From positions 58,866-122,865 of the forward strand of contig MEHQ01000944.1 in assembly GCA_008828725.1 (NCBI GenBank): 64,000 nucleotides of DNA, read 5' to 3'. The stretch is from Saccharina japonica (lineage: Eukaryota > Sar > Phaeophyceae > Laminariales > Laminariaceae). The translations under genes were made by a program, and so were the position numbers. Position 1 is the stretch's first letter. Each line of letters opens with the position of its first letter. The notes beneath the pieces were generated by a model, which was given only the letters and a program-made list of their open reading frames with translations, made no database searches and had not been told where the DNA came from. This document shows positions 1-12,300 of this stretch, one piece after another.

Positions 1-322
1 TAACATGGCGCCTCTTGTCTACTTCGTTGGGCGTACAGTGGAAAACCGAGTGCCCTGGCTAGAGCTTCACCGGGGCGTAGGTGCTGCTGCAGTGGCGGTC
101 ATGGTGATCGTGTGTCGGCCCGGACGTCTACAAATAGGGTTACCCCCGAAAATGTAACCAACTTCTTCTTCTCCCCGGTCGTGCCTTAAACCATAATGAA
201 CAATGGGTTACTCCACCTATGCTGACATATGTCTGTGACTGCGTTCGATCTGCACCTATCTTTCTGTCCTATGTCATGCCCTTCAGTACCACGCAAACAA
301 GCGACCAAACGCCGGACACAAG

Positions 323-389
323 ATGGTACGCTTCATCGAACCGCTTGCGGCCTTATGGGCATTGTCATTCAGTGCCACAGGCGTGCGTG
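323..389 (+). CDS. Exon 1: start codon and signal peptide
   Basis: The ATG opens a 22-residue segment, MVRFIEPLAALWALSFSATG followed by VR. It is a typical secretory signal: a basic residue near the start, a hydrophobic core and small residues before the expected cleavage. The donor is GTGAGC and the exon ends in phase 1, which fits exon 2. This start was chosen because it is the only nearby ATG that yields a signal peptide and splices in frame into the Cys cap. Confidence 0.75.
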
Positions 390-3300
390 GTGAGCGAAAC
401 CGTTTACTGGTATTGTGTTGTCCTTCCTACCTCGAGAGCTGTAAACAGGTGTATGAGGTGATTGGTAATTCGGCCTGTGTCAAGCTAAACGTTGTTTATG
501 CTACCGTGCATAACGACGAGCGCGCCAAACACCTGACGTCAATCGTTTGGAGGAAAAAAAGAACTGAAATCAGACAAGAACTGTCAATCAGCGTTGATTG
601 GCGTAACTGTTGCGATATGTGGTCTGAGCAAACTACCCCTCCTGCTGAGGACACCGCATCGAGCCTGCCCAAGAGCTGAGAGCAAGGGGGGGATAACTGA
701 CTCAATCGCCTCTCTCGACGCATTTGCATGGTCGGTTGCGTGTCTGATGTCCACCTAGGTCAAGCCAACGAGTGCATTACTGGTCTTACATCGCGGTGCA
801 CCGCTTCCACTACATCTCTGTAAGTCAGACTGTTTCGTATTTATCCCATGTCACAAGTATGCGGGGGCATAAGATTGGCCTTGATGTCAAGTTCAAGTTT
901 TGGATGTCCAGTCGACGCAGGTATGCTGGCCGTCACGCTACCAGCCAAGTCCAACCTAGGTATTTGTGCTGCCGTTACGGATCTGCTGTAGTGCAACGAG
1001 TGACTACGCTCATGTGATCGAGCCCGCCATACTTCGAAGTAGATTTTGACTCTCCTCCTCTTTTGCTCCGACGTCAGGGACTTGGAAGACTGCGCAATCA
1101 CGGACGATGACATGGACGACCTTAACAGCTGCTTCAATATCATCGGACGCGCCAGCATTACGAAAGTGTAAGTATGCCTTTCTTTCGGGCAGCGTGAAGG
1201 GAAGTCGTTGTAGCTTTGACGCAACAATATCTCTAATGGTTTTCCAACACCAACCGACGTCCTTATCAGGGAAACGCTTCGTCTCCCCGTATAACGATTT
1301 CGTGGCTGGTAGTGTGATTTAACGATTCCTAAACGTCAGTACTTGTTGACATTGCAGGTTGCACGCTCATGTTCAGATACTCGACCTACTGGGCATGATT
1401 CCCACGTTTTGCTCAAATAGAAGCCAGACTCGAATGATGCACTGAAACGTTCAGTGGATCGACATTTATTTATCACAAAGGTCTTCCCACAACAACCGAC
1501 ACACGTAACGTGAAGCCGTGCTCAACATTAAAACATTCGCGAGCATGCGGCACAAGGGTTTGTCGATGCGTGTGGGTTACGCCAATCAGTTGCACCTCCG
1601 CCCCTCCCACTGCTGCCAGGCTGGCATATCTATTCGGCCATGACGTAGCTGAAGGACTTACGCATGTATAGCCCTTATAATTTCGAAGGCGTGCTGAGAT
1701 GTGGGTAGACCATTTTGTCCGAGACATTTCTGACTGACGGCACTCCTCGAAGCTCAAACGGCTACTGTGCCTCATCGTTGGAATGCCCAAGTGTGTGCGT
1801 TCTTAAAATAGGCGCAGCGGGACTGTTTATTTTGTTAATAATGTTTGCATGTTTCGGAAAACTCGGGTCACTAGTGCGTGCGTGGTTTTTCCGTCTCAAA
1901 CGAGGAGTCGAAGAAAATACCACAGTAGGCGCAATCCTATCGCAACACGCATCCTCTCGATGGCGACTAAAACATAGTCACGACTATTGCTGTATGGAAC
2001 GAAGATGGGCCGCGACAAACTAAGCAATGCCGAATACGATGTGGGATGGGGCACGTCCAGACGTCAGCGTACTTACTGTCCACGTTCTGTGTGGTTACCA
2101 AGCGCCTTGTTTGTGCTGCGCACGCGTCGGCCGCGTTGCGCTTACAGTACAACAGCACTCATGTGTCCAGATACCCCCACAGGAATACACGCTTCCCTCG
2201 TTTTTCGCCGCAGCGATCAATTACGTGGGATCCGGTCATGGAACGATCTCACCACGATACCGTCCGAAGTGTTTGAGTAAAGGGGATTTTTTATTCATTG
2301 ATGGATATCCGTAAGAGGCAACCGTCCCAACTCACCCCCCACCTCTACTGTGGAAAGGCGGCCATATATGGTCGGCCGTATGGGGCAGTAAACGGTTATA
2401 AACATCTAGCCTTCAGCGAGTGTAAAACCTTAAGGAAGGCAACATAAATGTTTGAGTGATCGATAAATCTTCTACAGAACGACTGTTGCGAACAGGTCTC
2501 CTCCATATTGCGTGTCATTAGTAGGCCGCTCCCTTGACAACGTGGTTGCGCAGGCTGGGAAAGTGAAGAACGACATCTTCACCGCCGGTAAGGATGCGTG
2601 CTACGATATAGTAGCACGTTTTTGCTGAAACGATTTCGCAGTGTTCAGCCTCCTTACCCCAAACAACGTCGGGATTGTGAGTCTTGTGCAGCCATACTCG
2701 GGCATTTATATTTTCCTCCAAAATCAGTTTCTGAAATCATTTTAGTATACAGCTGCTGAAGTGAGAAGCCACAGAAACAAATTGGTGCACCTCTACCGAA
2801 GCACGCGTCTGAACAGGAACGTTCGTCTCAATCGCACTTGGGTAGGATACAGATGGAGCGAATGGAGATGGTTATATGCTTTAACCAGCCATGGGTGTAG
2901 GTGACTGCCTGCCGAGCAAACCATATCACAGGCCTCCCAGCCATCAAGGCAGTCGCCAGGCAAAAGTCCACAAATACAAGACATCGAAGAAACAACACTG
3001 CTAGAGAAAAGATTTACAGGGACCTGTCGCTGGAAGCGTCGACATATTCATAATTCAAGCTGTATCACAGCCCCGTTTTCATTGCGTAAACACAGGGGAG
3101 ACCACATCCATGCCTGCACGTCTGAATGTTGTCCATTTGGGATGTATGATACTATCACACGCCCAATTAACACGATGTGTCTGTTAATCTTCTTCGCGAT
3201 ACCTCCATGCCATTCTTCAGCGGAATGAGAGACAACGAGCTTACCACGATACCCGCCGGCCTCTTCGTCGACTTGACCATGATGGAGGAATTGTGAGTGG

Positions 3301-6300
3301 ATCTTACCAGGTACCTCGTATATGTTTTAAGCTATATGTTGGTTTTGACTTCTTGTACGCATACATCGATAGCGGTGTGTGTTCAACGTTCGAGGTGCTG
3401 GTGACTCTTGTCGACAATGGTTTGATGTGACGCTTGCGTCGGGGAGACGTTTCGGTGCTGAGTCGGTTCCACCGTTGCAGGCTGCCGCTCTGCTCGCCTC
3501 AGAGGAGCTTTTGATATATAGGGGAAGCCAGCAAAATCTCGAACGTCGACACAATCGTCACCATATCATAGTGTAGTGAGCTGTGTATATCTCACCATAA
3601 TGTCGCTCTAAACCACCTCGAGTCTATCAACTCCCCGGTCTGTCATGGTGATGTAACAAACAATACCGTTAGTTAGCCACGATGGGATTCCAACGAAACC
3701 GGGTTGTAGTTCCTCTGTTTATGAGCCAATTAATACTCACTGTGTTTGTTTTTAATGCGTATTCTACGAGCTGGGTCAGGGGTATCACCCTTACTTTGGG
3801 CGGCCACGAATGCCGCATGCAATATCAGCTACAATATCACATGTTTGATACTATATTAACCACTATGAACAGTGGACGAGGGTCACACGCTACTTCTTGT
3901 TTCAAGACATAGGACTGGCCCTCTCGCCGAAAAGGAGGTCGGACTAATCGCAGGCGGGCAAATAGGTCAATATATGTCAGGCGTTTCCGTAGGAATACAT
4001 GTTTTCCTCCCATTTATGTTTCCCGCACGAACCACGCCCAGGTAGTCCGAGGCGTGCTTGCTCAAATTATCATGCAATTATCAATCAAATATTAGGAACT
4101 CTGACTGCATTTTACCCATATTGAGTCATGTTAAACGAGAAAACCGATTATGTTCTGAACCTTAGTAGTTACGAGGCGATACCAGATTTGGCATGTTTTA
4201 TCGCACAAAGGTCCAGATGTTCTCCTCGTTTTGGTTACATGAACCCCTGCTGAACCATTGACATATAAATTATTTTTGTTATTTCCTCGCCGAAATATGG
4301 GGACCCCTTACGACGTAAAATTTCCCTATTCTTAAAAACGAAGTGCATGACGACAAACACAACAAGACACCCCCCCAACCTCCGCCCTAATCGTTACCGA
4401 GTCTGCAGAATTTTCTATAGAATGTGAGCAAACGTTCCCAACCTACCGCGTGACGTTTCGCTATTGTGCAAATTTGGGATGAGGTGCTTGAGCCAGCATG
4501 GACCTCTATCGTTTACGCGCGTCCGCGATCGGCGGGAGGTGCCAGGTATCCAACTAGTGCTTAAATGGAAAACCTCTCCCCCATCCGGCCAATGCCATCT
4601 CCACATGACGACATCTGCTCTACACAATGCTCCGTCGGTGCTGGTTTGCCTCAATGGAACAGGGATCTGAGGTCAAACGCCATCGACACCATCGAAGCTG
4701 GCGCTTTCACGAATTTGCTGGCCCTTGTAGACTTGTGAGTGAGAGAGGAAGGATGGTATTCCTCTGGATCCGCGGCAACCGAAAAAGGAGTCGCCGGAAG
4801 CACACACGTTGTTGGTGCCGGTACAACACTTGACCGCCGACGATTGATGATCTGTGCTCATGATATTAGCTACCACGTGTCTTGTCATCAACGAAGTTCA
4901 ACGCCCCTCTCGATGCGTACAGGTGCCAGGGGAGAGTTGGCAACCCCTACAAAATATAACATTTGGCCAAAAATTGTTTTGAAGATAAAATGAAGGCTTT
5001 CGGTAGAAACGGCACATACGATATATCATCGCACCAAGGAGGTCTGTATAATAAATGGTTTGTGGACCTGTAAAACGTACTGTCTTGCGTGCAGCTGCCA
5101 GCCGAGATATATATTAAGCATTGTACATCGTATATTATAACTCCCATAGTCTCGGAGTCCTTACGCATACACGGGAGCGACCACGCCTATAAAATATCCA
5201 CGCCCAGACTATGCGGTACATAAAAACCGTTCTTCGGGGTTTTCTTCTTGCACTCATTTAACGTGATGTGCAGGCTAATATCCACCACGATGCATGCATG
5301 AACTCCTTCAGGAACCTCCCCTTCAACATGCTTACCAGCCTACCAGCGGGCGTCTTTGTCAACGTTCCAGGTCTGAGAGACTTGTGAGTGGCTACGTATT
5401 GTGTTTCCCATCTTGTACTCCCGTCTGCTTGTAGACCGAAAATGATGGGCGTTTAGCCCAGAGGTGCGGCAGACACACGGTCACAACATTTCCGAGCGAG
5501 GTTCGCTCAAGTGAGCCATTTTGGTCCTGTGACAGGTGGTCGCTACGGGGCCTTCGTGGGGGAATTGGAGTCGCACGTTGCACGAAATAGCGTGCCCCGG
5601 GCCCTTGGCGGATGCATGCGATCCTGTATGTGCCATATCGATCCATATCGCTCCGTTGTCGCTTTTGCATCGTTGAAAACAGAAATTTGGGCAACAATCT
5701 AATCGAGACAATTGAAGAAGGGGCTTTCGCGGGGTTGGAGACCCTGCAATTCTTGTGAGTGACCGAGCCGGAAACATGTTCCTTGACCAGAGGGTTGCTG
5801 GTGCGGCGACAACCATTGCCTGCTGACTTTATACCATATGGCTCGTCCTCATGAAGAAACTCGTAGCGTCTTTCCATGCCCCGGCAGTCCAAATCCTCTC
5901 TTGATGCGCGCCAGAATATAACGGAACGTTTGACAACGCCCCCGCCTCTCCACGACCATGTACGCTTGGAGAACGTGTGGTTCCAATATACTGTTCTCCG
6001 GAGGGAAGTCGAGCGCAACTACTGTACGAAAAAAATTACCCCCGTTCCAGGTAGAGGTTTTACCTGTGGGATCATATGTTTGATGTGTTAAGAAAAAAAC
6101 GGGACGACCAGGCTGTGTCCTTCAGGTTACGCCGTCACAATCGAAAGTTGGGATGGTTTTAGCCAAGAATGCCGTTCGAGTTGTACGATATATTCGGCCA
6201 TAATCAAAACCAAACTGCCAGTGAATAGTATTTCTCCACAGCAGTAAAAGAACACGATCGCTGCTGAGGTGACATAGCTGAGTACAAATATAACATAGTA

Positions 6301-9300
6301 GCACAGCTGGTACGTAGTAAGTAAGTAACCGGCAGATACAGCAGTAACTAACGTAGGATACCAGAGGCAACTCAGTTCAATTACGTCGCCACCACGTACC
6401 GCTTCGTACTATACGTACCGTAGGTGTCTCTAGTAAGCTGTGACAACAGTAGTAGCAGTTTAAGAGTTCTTCAACAGTAGTAGTGGTCGTACACACATGT
6501 ACATATGAATACAAGCACATACTCGTACATAATGTGTTGTTGGTCGTAGAGACAAGTATGATATCGGTTTGTACAAAGTGGCAGTTTCATCGTTAAAAAT
6601 GTATCAGTTTCACCCTTGGTAAGTTCTCACTGATAACCAGGGTCCCACGGCCCGATGAGGACGACGGCGTATATAGCAGTACGTAGACGACTTACTTTAG
6701 TTTCTGTTTGTTTTTGGAGTCTTGCCCGTAGCCAGGAGTCTTGCTTTGTAGCTCAATGAGATGCATCGATCCATCAGGCACCACCACGTCCTGTCGACCA
6801 CTCTCATCACCTGCCTCTCTTCCTGAGCAGAGCATGAATAACCTTAATAAATCTGGAACTCCGGTCACCAGTAAAACCATCTTGTCCAGAACTGGGCTTT
6901 CATCACATCACAGAACCAGCCGAACCGCGGTTCAGGCACTTGGCCTCTCTGGTGTCATACACCAGCCACCCGCAAGTACACTTCAACAGGATATGAGCCT
7001 CGATACGTGCACAAGTGCCACTCGACAGCTTCGGGCATCACGGCGAGTCAAGATACACGTCAACCCGAGCTACTATTACTGTACTACTGTTGATGTTCGT
7101 CGACGAAGTCAGCATCTGCAGCAACGTGATTGAACGAGTACAAGTTATAATATCAAGACAGCTGTTCGTCGTTCAACCTCAACGGAGCCAGCTACAGCAA
7201 CGATAGTAGACGAGTACGAGGTACTACGACGTATATAAATCGTGTATAGAAGAGGCTACGCGGCCGCCACTGGCCACCGCGACCTTGTTATTTCGAGATA
7301 TTTCGAGAATATACTCTCCGCGTAGGGACTTTCAACCAAGCCACGACGAAGAGAGGCAGCCGACCGACTGCTCACCTACCGCTGTAAGCCTTGATACTTA
7401 CCAAGCAACGATACAATCGAGGGAAGTTTGAACCTTCTGCTGTGAGCCTCGTCATTGCCAGAGCAACAACAACGAGGACATATAGCCGACCGACTGCTCA
7501 CCTACCACTGTAAACCTTGATACTTGACTAGCACCCATAACAACAAGGGTAGTCTTAATGCACGGCTGTGAGCCTTGGCATTGCCGGAGCAACGACAAAG
7601 ACGACAGGTAGCCGAACGACTGCCGCTGTAAGCGTTGATAGGTAACAAGCAACGATCACAACAAAGGTGCTATTTACCCACTGCTGTGAGCCTCGGCATT
7701 GCCTGAGCAACGACAAAGTGGACAGTAGCCGACCGACTGCTTACCTATCGCGGCAAACTCTTGGAATGGCAACCAAGCCAAACACTTCCGTGTCGTGCAA
7801 TCATTGCGCGACACACCTAGCACTAAGGCAGACGACCGAGAAGCTACGATCTGGGACTCCAACAGGAACCTCACCCGCATCATGAAGGGCCTTAAGCTCA
7901 AGTTCAGCGGCAACAACCCAGTAGACTTCAACAACTGGCGGAGTGAGACCTGTATGATCCTGAGCACCAACCGCACGGACCTCGTCGAAATCATGAAATG
8001 GAAGCGCCGGCCCGAGGGAGGCATCAGCCCGACCGATGAATCCGCGTACGACAAGGCTTCACATGACGTATACATCATCTTGAACTTACGTTTGAACAAA
8101 CGACCCAACGTCTGGTCCTCAAGCAAGAAGATGAGACCGGAATCGTAGGTGATGGACAGAAGGCCTGGCAGGAAATATAATCAAAACGCTATAAGGTCGC
8201 ACATGATGTCCTCCGCGCCAAGTTCGCAAAACTAGCGCCGACCACCATATATTGCGGGCAAGACCCCGACGACTACTTCATGGGAGTCATCCTCGAATGC
8301 AATGAGGTGACGGGGATGGGAGAATCAATGACTGACCGACGATTTAAAGACCTCCTAGTCCAATGTTTCACGGACGAGTACAACCCCGTCAAGTTTCAAA
8401 CATATCAAGACTCATAGTTCGGCCTCGATGACATACAGAAAACCGTGCGTCGTCTATACCTGGGCACCAAGGCTCGTCACAGTGAAGCCAACGAGAACAT
8501 ATCCGGGCGCGGCGCTGTGATATGGACATAAGCAGTTACCTGCTCTAACCCCAGCTGCGATCAGCACGCCCCGTATGTCGTTGTAGTGTCGGCCGTATCG
8601 AACCGTTGCATCATCCAGAGGCACTACAAGCGCAACTGCCCGGTCTGGCGAACGGCAAGGGAAACCGGAAGAAGACCAACAAACAATCCGAGGGAAAGGG
8701 TGGATCTGGAGGCGGCGCTTGGAAGACGTCGTACTGATTACACAAGGCGACGACACACTCCGACTCCTTGGGGTACGCACAAGGAGCACCGCGCCCATAG
8801 CATGGAAGCGCATACACAGCTTGTACGACGCAATGCAACGGCCCGCCTCCTCCTAATGGGAACATCAAGAACTTCGACGGAGGTTTCTTGTTCATGAGCA
8901 CAACTGCTGCACGGACGTTCCTACCCAACGGCCACGAACAAGCGACACTGGTGGACGCCTACACCACAGATGCTGCGCCATCGACGTTCAAGGACTACTC
9001 AAGACAACAACCGACATCATCACCATTGTTGAAGCCGGTATCATCACTATCGTTGGAGGTCTGTGGGAGCTGCTGAACCGCAGGAACATACTTGACGAGG
9101 GGAAACTCCTCACCGACAACGAACGATCTGCGTTCGTTACCTGGACCAACAGGCGGATGTTTCATCCCAACAACAACGAAATGACGATGCTGGTGGGCAG
9201 TGGCGCTACTGAGCACTTTCTGGACGACGAGTTCATCCCGGGATTTAAGGGTCGCCTGATGACCCCCACACCGCTCGACGTGTCCCAGACGATAATTACC

Positions 9301-12300
9301 GCCGGTGACGAAAATGATCGGGACTATGACCGGCACCATCTACGTCACCATCGCCGACCAAACTGGTAGAACGCATCGTGCACAACCTTCCAGCGTAATC
9401 GTTTCAGGCCTGGGACAGCACACTTTCTCTCTCACTACTGCAATGGAGCGGGGTATCACCACCACGTTTGAGGCGAGGAACCATCGCCTGAGGAAAGGCG
9501 ATGTCGCCATACAACCAGAGCAGGAACCGGTGGAACGAGGTATGTACTCGTTTAAGGTGAACCTAGACGCAAGAAGCAGCGCGGCCAAGGAATAAACAAC
9601 ACTCGTTGTAGCCCTGACAGCAACGCCCCACAGGACGGGGTGCCCCAACAGGATAGACAAACGCTCGCAATCGTGACCATGTGCATGCCACGGGACGGCA
9701 AAAAAATGCCTGAGGAGGTCACTGTGACTGAGACTAGGTACCACCAGCGTGCACGAATCCAAGACAGCCTGTAACAGCACGCGAGAAACGTGTTGGTAGA
9801 GGACAAGGCATCAACAACGGCCAGAGCGTCATCGACGGGAGCTAGGGTATCCTTCACCAGGGGCAGGAGCGTCATCTTCTGTGCCTAGAAATTCATCATC
9901 AGGAGTCACATACTCTATCGTACCTGGGGTCCGCGCATGTTGCTTCGCCCGGGGTCGCACCGTTTACTTCGCCTGGGATCGCACCGAAGGTCCCGCAACA
10001 TTAGACCGCCAGTGCGAGGCCCAATTCAAGCGCCCCGCAAACTTTCACCAGCCCGCACGACAATGGATCATCAGGGTAAGATCCACCGGCCACGTGTGTA
10101 GATTGTATCCACACCGATAGAGACCCGCATCGGGTCTCGCAGGAGGAAAACAGCGTGATCACAATCTGCACCAACGCACCAAGATGCTATTCATTCCCCG
10201 GAGCAGCATTGTCCGCGACCGCAGGCGCGTAAGCATCTGGGATCATCAGCGCATCAGCATCTCGGAGCATCGGAGCATCAGCTTCTTCGGTCACTGGTTC
10301 GCCATCGCACACCGGAGCATCAGAGCCGGGAATCACTGGATAAACACCATCTGGGAAAACCGGAGCATCAGCTAAGTCCTCATCGCCAGACGTCGACGGA
10401 CCGCCAGCTCCTGTATCGCCAGGGGTCGCATCAGCTACTTGTGACCTGTGCCCCACTCGTGCTTCCCCACGAGGTGGGCTCAATACAGGAAATCGACCGT
10501 CTGAAGAGGGAGGTTCAGAGGCTCACCATAGCGGAAAGACAACCGCAGGCAAACCCCGCGTCGGGTCTATCACCGGACTCGGGCCCCCTCTTCTCCCTAA
10601 ACGGAAGGCCCATCAGCATTCGGGTCAAGACGCAGACCATTGCGGCATGATCAACAAACGTAAACATTCACTGCGTAATCAACAGTGGAGGCGAAACCAA
10701 GGACAGTCCACTACGGGATGGAGAAAGCAGCCCGCGGTCTTCCTTAGTAGCTTCTGGGGAGAGCTGGGCCCAGGTACTTCAAGACGGTTCCCGCAAACTG
10801 AGACAGCACATGAAATATATCAGTCAGTGGCAACCGATTTTACAGCTCGCGCACTAAGCACGTACTCTGCTGTTAGTATTCATCCGCGAGCCGGTCTAGA
10901 GCGGCAAGGTCAGTCTGTACGACGTGCCGACCGGTGCCATACTCGCCGACATCAGATTCAAGCACGCGTCCAAAAGCGGGTTCCGCTCGGTCATGCAAAT
11001 GTCATCTCGGAGCTTCCATCGCTTCCGTTTGGATTGCTCCTTAGGCATGTGTCACTCAGAGGAAGCGCAGGAAAATCAAACATGGACATCTCAGAGGAGA
11101 TCGTCTATGACCACTTGCCGGACTACTCCTCCGGGGGCATGCATCTCTGCGCTATCCGGTTTGGAACTTGTGCTCGACAGCACAGCATTCGATTTCCTGG
11201 TCGTGTTTCGGGTCATCGACGTCAGGGGGAGGACCATATAAAGACGCTGGCGGACAGCTTCTACCACAAGATTCCGGAGCAGAAGCGTTGCCTTTAGATG
11301 CGGGGAACGAGCGAAGAAAGGGTTGGCATCCACAATCGGGAGCCATGAGGCTGGGGCTGGGGCGGCTCTGTTTTTCACGTACTGTAAGTAAATAAAACAA
11401 AATCAGAAGAGCGCGATGGATTGATCACTGCAGCAGTACAGCAGAAGATTGATTCGTGAGCGGCCCACGTTCATCAGCACGTTAGATTGCGACACCGTCT
11501 CCGCCCTAAGATTCCTGTGTAGAAATCACCGTCGTGATAACAGCAGTACGTAGGAGCAATCGCGTTCATCATTATTTTTAATACTGTAACAGGATTGGCA
11601 ACTCAATCCAATCAAGTACTTGGTATCACTCACGTATTACCCGTATCGAGGAGAGAGTGTCAGTGAATGCAGTAGTACCTGCAGTACTGTAGTACCTCGT
11701 CACAAGCAATACTTGTATATGTCGCTGCATACGAACACGATCAAATTGTTACCCGCATCGCGGAGAGAGTGTCACTGATTCGTACTTTTCCACAGCGGTA
11801 GAATAACACTCTCGCTGCTGAGTTAACAAAGCTGAGTACAGAGATAACATAGTACTGGCTCGCAAGTAAGTATCCGGCAGTATGATACTGCAGTAACACA
11901 CGTAGGATACCAGGGGAAACTCAGTTCAAATACGTGGCCACCACGTGCCGCCGCGTACTGTAGGCTCGTACCGTAGGTGTTTAGAGTAAGCTGTGACAAC
12001 AGTAGTAGGAGTATAAGAGTTCTATAACAGTAGCAGTCGTACACGTATGTACATATGAATACAAGCATACACTCGTACGTATTGTGTTGTTGGTCGTACA
12101 TACAAGTATGATGTCGGTTTGTAGGAAGTGGCAGTTTCATCATTAGGAAGTGACAGTTGCTCCCTCGGGAAAGTCTCACTGGCAATCAGGGTCCCACGAT
12201 CCCACGAGTACGATGTCGTATACAGCAGTAAGTAAACGACTTACCTTTGATTATGTTCGTTCTCGGGGTCTTTCCCGTAGCTCGGGATCTTGCGTTGTAG

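Larger units (their letters stand above)
1168..3220 (+). other. Intron 3
   Basis: It holds one decayed LRR exon (2229-2310) and one MITE copy (2597-2806). I see no other coding signal; the frames here lack any recognisable motif. Confidence 0.6.

Noticed and set aside
5..157. 50-codon frame at the left edge (MAPLVYFVGRT...)
   Set aside because: Short, at the window edge, with no motif. It could be part of an upstream gene but cannot be supported.
5392..6018. 208-codon minus-strand frame
   Set aside because: It covers LRR exon 4 on the opposite strand and is a shadow of the LRR exon and its introns.
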